Assembly: GCA_023391415.1 (NCBI GenBank)
Contig: JAEWAY010000033.1
Coordinates: 1 to 64,000, forward strand
Reading direction: 5' to 3'
DNA length: 64,000 nucleotides
Origin: Bacteroidota bacterium
Lineage (GTDB): Bacteria; Bacteroidota; Bacteroidia; Cytophagales; Cytophagaceae
The position numbers and the translations under genes were made by a program. The notes beneath the pieces are model-generated. The model worked only from the letters and a program-made list of their open reading frames with translations. It was not told the origin of the DNA and made no database searches. This document shows, one piece after another, positions 18,125 to 26,059 of this stretch (positions are counted from its first letter, which is position 1; each line of letters opens with the position of its first letter).

Positions 18125-19411
18125 ATGGCCTCTTTCGAAGAGTTAAAGCTAAATCGTCAACTGATCAACGCTACGCTGGATCTGGATTATCAGGAACCCT
18201 CGGAAATCCAACGCGAGGCGATACCCAAGATACTCGCGGGGCATGACGTGCTGGGTATCGCTCAGACAGGTACGGGAAAAACAGCCGCCTATCTGCTTCC
18301 GATCCTCATGAAAATCAAGTACGCGCAGGGTTCCGATCCAAGAGCGCTTATCTTCGCCCCCACCAGAGAGCTTTGCATCCAGATAAACGACAATATACGT
18401 TCCCTCGCCAAGTACACAGACTTGAGACATACCGCTGTCTACGGAGGTACGGGCATGAAGAATCAAATCGAAGCTATCCATGGGGGGATCGATATTTTGG
18501 TGGCGACTCCAGGCAGATTTATGGATATCTACCTGAAAGGAGCGGTCGGAGTAAAACAGATCAAAACGCTGGTACTGGATGAAGCCGACAAGATGATGGA
18601 TATGGGTTTTATACCGCAAATACGCCGCATTCTGGAAGTAATTCCCTCAAAAAGACAAAATCTCCTTTTTTCAGCTACTTTCCCTGAAAAAATAGAACGT
18701 TGGGCGGAAGAGTTTTTGGAGTTTCCTACACGCGTAGAAATAACACCGCAAGCTACTCCCGTCGAAACAGTCAAACAAAAGCTGTATAAAGTCCCCAATC
18801 TGAAAACCAAGATCAACCTCTTGCAATATCTGCTCAGCGATACGGAAACGTATTCCAAAGTCATCATTTTTTCCAGAACCCGAAAAAACGCGGACAATAT
18901 ATTCAACTTTATCCAGCGAAAAATCGACCAGAGCGTTCGTGTGATTCACGCCAACAAAGATCAGAACGCGAGAATCAACGCCATGGACGCGTTTAAGGAT
19001 GGCGAGGTACGCGTGCTGGTATCAACCGATGTAGCCGCGCGCGGTATAGACGTGTCTCAGGTATCGCATGTCATTAATTTCGACGTTCCTATCGTATATG
19101 AAGATTATGTACATCGTATCGGACGGACGGGAAGGGCCAAAAACACCGGCGAAGCCATCACTTTCGCCAATAAGGCTGAAGAATACCATATCGAAGAAAT
19201 AGAAAAGATCATACAAATGGCCATCCCTCCACACGCCATCCCTCCGGAAGTGGAAATAGAGAAAACAGGCTTTGAGGAAAAACAGGAAATAGACCGGGAA
19301 ATCGATCAGATCCGCAGAAAAAGAGACCCTGAGTTTAAAGGCGCTTTCCATGAGAAAAAGACATCGCGTCAAATAAAAACAGGGAAAAGAAAACCAGGAA
19401 AAAGGCGTTAG
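18125..19411 (+). CDS. DEAD-box ATP-dependent RNA helicase
   Basis: The 428-residue product has all helicase motifs: the Q motif EPSEIQREAIP, motif I AQTGTGKT (46-53), PTRELCIQI, DEADKMMDMGF, SATFPEKI, STDVAARGIDV and HRIGRTGRAKN. A basic, Lys/Arg-rich tail (residues about 395-428) probably helps bind RNA. It is likely of the RhlE or CshA-like kind that remodels RNA or assists ribosome assembly; the subfamily cannot be fixed by eye. Confidence 0.95.
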   Translation: MASFEELKLNRQLINATLDLDYQEPSEIQREAIPKILAGHDVLGIAQTGTGKTAAYLLPILMKIKYAQGSDPRALIFAPTRELCIQINDNIRSLAKYTDLRHTAVYGGTGMKNQIEAIHGGIDILVATPGRFMDIYLKGAVGVKQIKTLVLDEADKMMDMGFIPQIRRILEVIPSKRQNLLFSATFPEKIERWAEEFLEFPTRVEITPQATPVETVKQKLYKVPNLKTKINLLQYLLSDTETYSKVIIFSRTRKNADNIFNFIQRKIDQSVRVIHANKDQNARINAMDAFKDGEVRVLVSTDVAARGIDVSQVSHVINFDVPIVYEDYVHRIGRTGRAKNTGEAITFANKAEEYHIEEIEKIIQMAIPPHAIPPEVEIEKTGFEEKQEIDREIDQIRRKRDPEFKGAFHEKKTSRQIKTGKRKPGKRR

Positions 19412-19464
19412 AACACCAAAAGCGCGCTCTTGTCGAGTCATAAAAAACTTTAATCTAAAAACAC

Positions 19465-19495
19465 TTGGCTTTTCATCATGGAGTATCTATATTTG
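19465..19495 (+). promoter_or_regulatory. Bacteroidota-type promoter of a candidate small RNA
   Basis: TTG at 19465-19467, a 20-base spacer and TATATTTG at 19488-19495 match the Bacteroidota primary sigma pattern TTG-N19/20-TAnnTTTG. Transcription should start near 19500. No gene of normal size follows, but a strong terminator lies about 110 bases downstream. Confidence 0.65.
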
Positions 19496-19499
19496 TATT

Positions 19500-19612
19500 G
19501 TCATTCAAACGATGACCACTACTGATAAAAAGAAAAACATTTAAGATTCCATAGCTGGTTGAAAGATCTTGGGGATTTGGTAGAGCCTTCTACCTGCCCC
19601 AAGAGTTTTTTT
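19500..19612 (+). ncRNA. Candidate small RNA of about 110 nt
   Basis: The interval is bounded by a good promoter (19465-19495) and a strong intrinsic terminator (19568-19612). The predicted transcript has an A-rich first half with a possible 10-codon reading frame (19512-19544, MTTTDKKKNI) and a structured 3' half. It may be a trans-acting small RNA, or a mini-gene for a short peptide. No similarity to 6S, tmRNA, SRP RNA or RNase P was recognised, and it is too short for 6S. Start and ends are inferred. Confidence 0.5.
19568..19612 (+). terminator. Terminator with two nested stems, 3' end of candidate small RNA
   Basis: The outer stem CTTGGGG/CCCCAAG (19568-19574 and 19597-19603) encloses an inner stem GGTAGA/TCTACC (19579-19584 and 19589-19594). 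Seven T follow at 19606-19612. It lies more than 150 bases past the helicase stop and just downstream of its own promoter. Confidence 0.8.
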
Positions 19613-19641
19613 AGGGGTAACCCAACGTTCTTCATTTCATC

Positions 19642-19658
19642 ATCACAGCAATTTACAA
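19642..19658. repeat. 17-bp direct repeat, copy 1
   Basis: ATCACAGCAATTTACAA is repeated exactly at 20084-20100. The next ten bases after each copy also match at about seven positions. The two copies flank a segment of about 425 bases. Confidence 0.8.
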
Positions 19659-19933
19659 GAATAAACTCTACAAGAAATAGCAGACCTTCTTGAAAAGCGC
19701 ATCAGGCATTGATTTTCTTTTCGGGATATGGTATCCCAAAACAATATCGTAGCTTCTGCGAACCTTTCTATTTTCCCTGTTCTTGTTTTTATAGACTTTG
19801 ATCGGAGTAAATCAAGACGGATTGAAAATTCTATGATATGCTTCGGAGTTGCAAACTCAGAAGAGCAAGAAAGCAAGTAACTGAGAGAAGATAAAGTATA
19901 GTTATGGAGAGGAGGCTTTATCCCCATCCCCTG

Positions 19934-19945
19934 CGGCCGGAGGCC
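19934..19945. repeat. GC-rich near-palindromic motif, copy 1
   Basis: CGGCCGGAGGCC occurs here and again at 20018-20029, 84 bases apart, inside an otherwise AT-rich intergenic region. Confidence 0.75.
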
Positions 19946-20017
19946 AATTATCTCTCTAAAAGTTCCGGATGTCCGATTGACGGGCGTACCTTAATTTTCG
20001 GCTGATGATAGTAGAAA

Positions 20018-20029
20018 CGGCCGGAGGCC
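20018..20029. repeat. GC-rich near-palindromic motif, copy 2
   Basis: Second exact copy of CGGCCGGAGGCC, followed by an ATA-rich run. Confidence 0.75.
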
Positions 20030-20083
20030 TTATAATAATAATAACAATCACTCGCTGAAAGCGAGCGACTAAGAGAGATTACA

Positions 20084-20100
20084 ATCACAGCAATTTACAA
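20084..20100. repeat. 17-bp direct repeat, copy 2
   Basis: Exact copy of ATCACAGCAATTTACAA found at 19642-19658. Confidence 0.8.
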
Positions 20101-20335
20101 AAACACACTCCCAAAAACCCAGACACGGTTAAGTAAATGCGTTCGAAAGCATTTATTTGCAAATTTTTTATGCGTTTGACAAAAGCAGGATCGTAACCTG
20201 AAGCTTTCGAAGCGACTATTTTTCTCCTAATCGAAAACCTCAGCCGACGTATCCCCTAGTACATGTTAAAAACAGACCTCTTGTCAAAAGAAAGAGGCTT
20301 TACCAAAACCTCTCTCTCTTACTGTAAGGGCAATT

Positions 20336-21223
20336 TTATTGCTTCACTACCCGCACATACCGTTCTCCAACACGAATAAGATACACCCCGCTTGACCAAT
20401 CATCCGTCCGGATATGATCAATACTTGAGTAGTTACCCATCTCCCTGCCACCCAAATCGTATACTCTGACATATTCATATTCAGTACCCAGATACAAGAC
20501 ATCCTCTACAGGATTGGGATAGATACCGGGCAGACTTTCCGACTCCGAAGCCAGACCTGTTATCAGACAATCTTCCCGATTGGGAGAAACCGAGAACATC
20601 GACACATTAATCCACTCAGGGCGAGGCGGCATAGTGGCGAAACAATTATTATGAGCATGGAAAATATACAATTTCCCAGGAAGCTCTGGCAACACAGTTA
20701 GTTGATTAGAAAAACACCACAAAGACTCAAGCGATTGAGGAAGATCCGGAAGATCTGTTAGTTGATTATTATCACATTGCAATATTTCTAGCAACGGAGG
20801 AAGTAATGGCAACTCGACTAATTGGTTATTATTACAAACCAAAAAAGTCAGCGATGGAGGAAGAGCAGAAAACCTGGTCAATTGATTATTCTCGCAATTC
20901 AAGACATCTAACAACTGAGAAAGCTCTGGCAACTCGGTTAATTGATTGTAAGAGCAATCAAGATACACTAAAGAACTAAAATACTGTACACCTTCTAAGG
21001 ATTGTATATCTCTATTTTTAACATCTAACACCCAAAGACTCGCTACCGCTTCATGATCCGTATTCATTTCACCAGCTTCGTTGAAAACATCGGCAGGAAG
21101 AATCTCCTGTAAAGCCAAAAGAAAGTTAAGATCAGGAATCGTTACATAATTTTGAGCCTTTGCTGACCCGAAGAGTCCTGTGCAGACAAGTAAAAGAACT
21201 AAAAATTGTATTCTTTGACGCAT
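20336..21223 (-). CDS. Secreted LPX-type leucine-rich-repeat protein with T9SS tail (short paralogue)
   Basis: I take the ATG at 21223 (MRQRIQFLVLLLVCTGLFGSAKA), which gives a normal signal peptide; the open frame begins at 21277. The protein of about 295 residues has a capping region (YVTIPDLNFLLALQEILP), then six 20-residue repeats of the form LxxLxCxxNxLxxLPxLPxx (the last one degenerate). It ends with a T9SS type-A sorting domain (PGIYPNPVEDVLYLG ... VYDLGGREMG ... SSGVYLIRVGERYVRVVKQ). It should be exported across the outer membrane and probably anchored at the surface. The LPX repeat type is also known from YopM and IpaH effectors; the role here is unknown, binding of proteins or glycans being the usual guess. 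It is a tandem paralogue of the gene at 21429-22619. Confidence 0.88.
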   Translation of the reverse strand: MRQRIQFLVLLLVCTGLFGSAKAQNYVTIPDLNFLLALQEILPADVFNEAGEMNTDHEAVASLWVLDVKNRDIQSLEGVQYFSSLVYLDCSYNQLTELPELSQLLDVLNCENNQLTRFSALPPSLTFLVCNNNQLVELPLLPPLLEILQCDNNQLTDLPDLPQSLESLWCFSNQLTVLPELPGKLYIFHAHNNCFATMPPRPEWINVSMFSVSPNREDCLITGLASESESLPGIYPNPVEDVLYLGTEYEYVRVYDLGGREMGNYSSIDHIRTDDWSSGVYLIRVGERYVRVVKQ

Positions 21224-21428
21224 GATAAAATTGTTTTGTGCGCAAACAAACAACTTAAATGACTTCAATGCAAGCAATCACATTAAAATCATTGCAATTG
21301 TTTTACAAGTACACAAAACATAACAAATGGCTTGTACAGCAAATTCTACCCCTCCATATCTCTCTGTAAAGAAAGAAGCTTCACCAAAATCTCCCCCTTT
21401 TACTATGTTACTATGCAATCAATATTTT

Positions 21429-22619
21429 TTATCGCTTCACTACCCGCACATACTGTTCTCCAACACGAATAAGATACACCCCGCTTAACCAATCATCCGT
21501 CCGGATATGATCCGTACTGGAGTAGCTACCCATCTCTCTGCCACCCAAATCGTATACTCTGACATCTTCATATACAGCGCCCAGATACAAGACTTCCTCT
21601 ACAGGATTGGGATAAATACCTGGCGCCAGGTTCACCGACTCAGAAGTCAGACCTGTTACCAGACAATCTTCCCGATTAGGAGAGACAGCAAAATTCGAAG
21701 CGCTAACCCATTCGGGGCGTTCAGGCATAATGGAGAAGCAATTCTCCTCAACTGATACTTGCCACAGTAGATCGGGAAGCACTGGTAATTGAGTCAGATA
21801 GTTATTTCGACAAAACAATTGTATTAACAAAGGAGGAAGCGACGGCAACTCAATTAATTGATTGTTATAACAAATTAACCTGGTTAATGACTGAGGAAGT
21901 GATGGCAATTCGCTTATTTGGTTATTATTACATTGCAAAAGATCCAGCGACGGAGAAAGCAATGGCAGCGCAGTTAAGTAATTATTCTGACAAAGCAATC
22001 GTAGTAATGAATTAGGTAGTTCAGGTAGCTTCGTCAATTTATTATTTAGGCAGACCAGCTTCTGTAATGATCGCGGAAGCTCTGGTAATTCAGATAATTG
22101 ATTATGAGAACAATCTAAATCCTCTAACGCTTGAGGAAGTATTGACAAATTAGCCAACTTATTTTCAGAACAATACAACACAGTTAACGACTGAGGAAGC
22201 GTGGGAAGTTCTATTAATTGATTGGAATAACAATATAGCTTTTCTAAAAAGGGAGGTAAATCATTTAATATAGTCAATCGATTGGTGCCACAATACAAAA
22301 TCACCAAGTCCTCAGGAAGCTCAGGCAATTCAATAAGTTGATTACTTTCACAATCCAACTCCTGTAAAGCGCTAAAGTATTGGATTCCTTCCAGAGATTG
22401 TATTCTTCGGGCGCTAACATTAAGTTGTAAAAGATTCAACACCGCTTCATGATCAGCGTTCATTTCACCGACTTCGTTGAAAACCTCGACGGGAAGAATT
22501 TCCTGTAGAGCGGATAGAAAGTTAAGATCAGGAATTGTTACATAGTTTTGAGCCGTTGCCGACCCCAAAAATCCCGTAAAGACTAATAGAGAAAATAAAA
22601 TTTTAAGGTTTTGGCGCAT
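21429..22619 (-). CDS. Secreted LPX-type leucine-rich-repeat protein with T9SS tail (long paralogue)
   Basis: The start at the ATG at 22619 (MRQNLKILFSLLVFTGFLGSATA) gives a signal peptide; the open frame begins at 22652. About 396 residues: the same cap as its neighbour (QNYVTIPDLNFLSALQEILP), eleven 20-residue repeats of LxxLxCxxNxLxxLPxLPxx (the last degenerate), then a T9SS type-A tail (PGIYPNPVEEVLYLG ... YVRVVKR). The signal, cap and tail are very similar at DNA level to the downstream paralogue, while the repeat number differs by five units. It is the upstream copy on the minus strand and probably arose by tandem duplication. Confidence 0.88.
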   Translation of the reverse strand: MRQNLKILFSLLVFTGFLGSATAQNYVTIPDLNFLSALQEILPVEVFNEVGEMNADHEAVLNLLQLNVSARRIQSLEGIQYFSALQELDCESNQLIELPELPEDLVILYCGTNRLTILNDLPPFLEKLYCYSNQLIELPTLPQSLTVLYCSENKLANLSILPQALEDLDCSHNQLSELPELPRSLQKLVCLNNKLTKLPELPNSLLRLLCQNNYLTALPLLSPSLDLLQCNNNQISELPSLPQSLTRLICYNNQLIELPSLPPLLIQLFCRNNYLTQLPVLPDLLWQVSVEENCFSIMPERPEWVSASNFAVSPNREDCLVTGLTSESVNLAPGIYPNPVEEVLYLGAVYEDVRVYDLGGREMGSYSSTDHIRTDDWLSGVYLIRVGEQYVRVVKR

Positions 22620-22828
22620 AATATTTTTTCCACGAAAAAAACAATTAAGCAACTCACTTGCAAATAATAGTATAAAACTATTGCTTTTATTTTACAGTCA
22701 TAAAAAAGAACCGATTTTTAATCGTGGATTCTTCAAATCATTTCTATTTTCTTTTATCAGATATAAGTTCCTCCGCGTAGTGATTTTATGCATCTACTTC
22801 CTTATCAACCGCGCTCTATTCCTTCTCT

Positions 22829-24220
22829 TCAGATATCCTTTCGGTTTTCTTCTCGCTCCTTCCACATCTGGTTAAAGGATTTTGGCGCCACTTTGATTAC
22901 TTCACGCCGCTTTGACCAGGTCTTTCGAAACAGAACGCTGATCACCGCGTTCTTTATCCTGTAAGACGCCATATTCATCAACGAACGATTGAGCATCGCT
23001 TTTTGCCATACGCCAAATCCAAACTTCTCCATCTTGTCGTTCAATCCATCTCTCACACTTTGCTTGCGATTGAGCAAAAGCAGCTCATGGATAGGAATAC
23101 GAACCGGACATACGGTTGTGCAAGATCCGCATAGAGAACTCGCGTAGCTCAGATGCTTGTACTTTTCCATTCCCAAATATTGAGGACTGATAATAGAGCC
23201 GATAGGTCCGCTGTATGTCGTCTTGTAGGTATGCCCGCCTATGTTTTTATAAACAGGACACGTATTGAGGCAAGCTCCACAACGAATACACTTCAGCGCC
23301 GCTCTTTTCTCTTCATCGGCCAGCAGATCCGAGCGACCATTATCCAGAAGTACCACATACATTTCCTCCGGTCCATCCGTCTCGTTCGCCTTGCGGGGAC
23401 CCGTGATGACGGAGTTATATACGGTCACATGCTGTCCGGTACCACTGGTAGCCAGCATCTGCCACATCAATCCGAGGTCGTTGATGGAGGGAATCAGTTT
23501 TTCAATACCTACTACCGCGATATGCGTTCGGGGAAAGGTAGTTGAAAGTCTGGCGTTGCCTTCATTTTCCGTCAAGGCTATACCCCCAACATCCGCTATC
23601 AGGAAATTTCCTCCCGTAATACCGATATCCGCCGTAGTATAACGCTGCCGCAGCAATCTCCTGGCGGTGAGCGTAAGCTCAGTAGCGTCATCGGTCCGGG
23701 GAATACCCAGTTTGTCCGCGAAGAGCTCCGAGATATCCTTTTTGGACATATGCATAGCCGGCGTCACAATATGATAAGGCTTCTGCCCCGCCAGTTGGAC
23801 GATATACTCGCCCAAATCAGTTTCGACAACATCTACGCCATGCTTCTCAAGAAATTCATTGAGATGAATTTCTTCCGTAGTCATAGTCTTGGATTTTACT
23901 ACCGACCGGGCGTTTTTCGCCTCAAATATCTTCCAGATTTCCTGGAGCGCCTCTTCCGCGTTTCTCGCCCAGATCACCTTGCCCCCATTGCGGATAAAGT
24001 TTTGTTCAAATTCCAGCAGATATTTATCCAGATTGAGAATCGCGTGCTGTTTAATATAGGAAGCTCTATCTCTTGCCCGTTCATGATTGGAAAACGCTTT
24101 TAATCCGCGATCAACCGCTTCATTGTAGCGACCGATATTGAAATGGATTTTGCGCCTATGCTCAGGATCGAAAGCCTTTTCTTCCGACTCTGCTTGAAAT
24201 TGCCTCAGTATTTCTTTCAT
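22829..24220 (-). CDS. lutB: LutB-family iron-sulfur protein (lactate utilisation)
   Basis: The 463-residue product fits LutB/YkgF: an N-terminal LUD domain (VVKSKTMTTEEIHLNEFLEKHGVDVVETDLGEYIVQL, ITGGNFLIADVGGIALTENEGN) followed by two ferredoxin-type motifs, CIRCGACLNTCP (about residue 313) and CGSCTTVCP (about residue 363), for 4Fe-4S clusters. In Bacillus, LutABC together oxidise L-lactate; LutA and LutC homologues are not adjacent here. The protein is probably cytoplasmic. It is 2 bases downstream of the M28 peptidase gene on the same strand, so they may be cotranscribed. Confidence 0.88.
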   Translation of the reverse strand: MKEILRQFQAESEEKAFDPEHRRKIHFNIGRYNEAVDRGLKAFSNHERARDRASYIKQHAILNLDKYLLEFEQNFIRNGGKVIWARNAEEALQEIWKIFEAKNARSVVKSKTMTTEEIHLNEFLEKHGVDVVETDLGEYIVQLAGQKPYHIVTPAMHMSKKDISELFADKLGIPRTDDATELTLTARRLLRQRYTTADIGITGGNFLIADVGGIALTENEGNARLSTTFPRTHIAVVGIEKLIPSINDLGLMWQMLATSGTGQHVTVYNSVITGPRKANETDGPEEMYVVLLDNGRSDLLADEEKRAALKCIRCGACLNTCPVYKNIGGHTYKTTYSGPIGSIISPQYLGMEKYKHLSYASSLCGSCTTVCPVRIPIHELLLLNRKQSVRDGLNDKMEKFGFGVWQKAMLNRSLMNMASYRIKNAVISVLFRKTWSKRREVIKVAPKSFNQMWKEREENRKDI

Positions 24221-24222
24221 AA

Positions 24223-25797
24223 CTATTCCACTTCCACATCCACTTCAATGGACTGATCATAATTGGCCAGATCCCAGACTGTATGAAAAATCAATCTGGT
24301 AATCTTGCTTACTTTATCAAAATCAATCTTGTCAATCGTATCAGTGGGCTGATGGTAGTCTTCATGCACTCCATTGAAATAGAAAATCACCGGAATGTTG
24401 TTTTTCGCGAAATTATAATGATCCGAACGATAGTAAAAACGATTGGGATCGCCTTTTTTATTGTACCGGTAGTCAAGCTCTACTTCCGGCAAATACGTTT
24501 TGGCCGCCTTCTCGCTTATATTATGCAAAGTCGTCGACAGCCGATCACTCCCAATCAGGTAAATATAGTCGGGCGTATCATGCAACGTATCCACTCTTCC
24601 GATCATATCGATATTGATGTTGGCCACTGTGTTTTCCAAAGGAATTACTGGTTTGTCCGTATAATACTCCGATCCGAGCAGCCCCTTTTCCTCCGCGGTC
24701 ACCGGCATGAACAAAATACTCCGTTTAGGGCCCTTGCCATCCTTGTCCGCTTCCGCGAAAGCGTTGGCCAGCGCGATCACCGCCGCCGTGCCACTGGCGT
24801 TGTCATCCGCGCCATAATAGATTTTCCCATCCTCAATACCCAAATGATCATAATGCGCGGTCACTACGATTACTTCATCCTTTTTCTCATTTCCTTCAAG
24901 AAAACCGAGTACGTTTTCCGTATCAAACACCATTTTGTCTACCGTAACTTTGACCTCTACAGGAGCCGACTTAAAAGTTTTTCTTTTGGCAGCCGGATCG
25001 GAAAGCGCCTTTTTCGCTTCCACCAAATCGGCTTCCGTAGTCTTCAACATGGCCGCGGCGAGCCTGGCCGGTACAAAAAACGCGCTACCTCCGCGCTGTT
25101 TATAATCAAAGGACAGCATCGGCTGACTTATATGATGCTTCAGGGTATTCAACCTGTTTTCAAAATCATTGTACGTATTCCCAACAACGATAAACACCGC
25201 CCGGGCTCCTTTCTTTCTGGCTTCCGTCGCCTTCTTTCTCCAATCTTGCGCCCACTCGGAGCCCAGCGCGTCGCCTGTTACCAGAGACTTGCCTTCGGCA
25301 AACGGCTCCCCCATAAAGATCACTACTCCCTTCCCCTTTACATCCATATTCGCGTAATCGGAATAGTTGTCCGAGTCAATGCCGTACCCTCCGAACACAA
25401 TGGATAACTTTTCCGCTTCGGGAAACTCCACGTCTCCATACGCGTAAAAATCAGCCAAGAACTCTTTTCGCTCCTTCCCCACCTTAATATACACTTCGTT
25501 CCAGCTTTTCTCCACAAGATTGAAGCGTTGGAAGTAGGATTTGCCAGTCTCTGTCCTGACAATAGGCTCCAGACCAAACGACTCGAATTTATTCCGCATA
25601 TATTCAGCCGCCTTCTTCTGTCCGGGAGCTCCGGTTCCCCTTCCTTCCAGCGAATCGGAAGCTAATACACGCGTATATTCACCTACCACCGAGGGTGTAA
25701 TTATTTCCGCGAATCGCGAAGCGCTCGAGTCCTTCTGAGAATACGCGGCGACCTGCGACAAGAGAATCCCAATAACAAAGCTCCAGATACGAATCAT
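24223..25797 (-). CDS. M28-family zinc aminopeptidase, exported
   Basis: The 524-residue product has a signal peptide (MIRIWSFVIGILLSQVAAYSQ), a PA-like inserted domain and a C-terminal peptidase domain. The metal ligands of family M28 are visible: VTAHYDHLG (His), YYGADDNASG (Asp), TAEEKGLLGSEYY (Glu pair), NINIDMIGRVD (Asp) and RSDHYNFAKNNIP (His). It probably acts in the periplasm as an aminopeptidase in peptide use or turnover. The frame ends just before lutB. Confidence 0.9.
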   Translation of the reverse strand: MIRIWSFVIGILLSQVAAYSQKDSSASRFAEIITPSVVGEYTRVLASDSLEGRGTGAPGQKKAAEYMRNKFESFGLEPIVRTETGKSYFQRFNLVEKSWNEVYIKVGKERKEFLADFYAYGDVEFPEAEKLSIVFGGYGIDSDNYSDYANMDVKGKGVVIFMGEPFAEGKSLVTGDALGSEWAQDWRKKATEARKKGARAVFIVVGNTYNDFENRLNTLKHHISQPMLSFDYKQRGGSAFFVPARLAAAMLKTTEADLVEAKKALSDPAAKRKTFKSAPVEVKVTVDKMVFDTENVLGFLEGNEKKDEVIVVTAHYDHLGIEDGKIYYGADDNASGTAAVIALANAFAEADKDGKGPKRSILFMPVTAEEKGLLGSEYYTDKPVIPLENTVANINIDMIGRVDTLHDTPDYIYLIGSDRLSTTLHNISEKAAKTYLPEVELDYRYNKKGDPNRFYYRSDHYNFAKNNIPVIFYFNGVHEDYHQPTDTIDKIDFDKVSKITRLIFHTVWDLANYDQSIEVDVEVE

Positions 25798-26047
25798 GTT
25801 TTTTCTATAAAAATGGTTTTACCTAATACTTACTCCGCGTCGCGAGACAAGCGCTCGCGGTCTTCCAAACCATCGACCGTTGATTCAGAACATTCTCCAA
25901 AGATACATTTTAACCGCCAGATTCAACGGATTGAAGAGCCTAAAATAAAACCGGACTTCCGTCTCGCTTCATTAGGACCAGCATAATCAACGCTATTGAA
26001 TCATATCCCTCACCACCTTTGTTCTACACTATAGACGAAAAAATTAT

Positions 26048-26055
26048 TAAATTTG
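26048..26055 (+). promoter_or_regulatory. Candidate -7 promoter element directly before rlmN
   Basis: TAAATTTG fits TAnnTTTG and ends 4 bases before the rlmN ATG at 26060. A TTTG at 26018-26021 could be the -33 element, but the spacing is about 26 bases, longer than usual. If used, the mRNA would be leaderless or nearly so. Confidence 0.4.
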
Positions 26056-26059
26056 CACG

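Larger units (their letters stand above)
19613..20335. other. Long intergenic stretch with short direct repeats, no convincing gene
   Basis: About 720 bases lie between the candidate small RNA and the LRR gene. They hold two 17-bp exact direct repeats, two copies of a 12-bp GC-rich palindromic motif, a small hairpin CTCGCTGAAAGCGAG near 20051 and an inverted repeat TAAATGC/GCATTTA (20134-20140 and 20149-20155). A 94-codon open frame on the minus strand (19643-19927) has low-complexity, Ser-rich content and no recognisable family, so I do not call it a gene. Confidence 0.55.

Noticed and set aside
19643..19927. A 94-codon open frame on the minus strand in the repeat-flanked segment
   Set aside because: Ser-rich and without recognisable features; its end falls inside the 17-bp repeat. 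It may be a decayed gene, but there is not enough to call it.
20640..22330. Regular repeats that might suggest a CRISPR or satellite array
   Set aside because: The 60-base period is in frame and encodes the 20-residue LRR units of two secreted proteins; no spacer structure is present.
24283..25407. A 374-codon open frame on the plus strand
   Set aside because: It lies wholly opposite the M28 peptidase gene, whose motifs are clear. The translation is rich in Arg, His and Ile with no domain, as expected for an antisense shadow.
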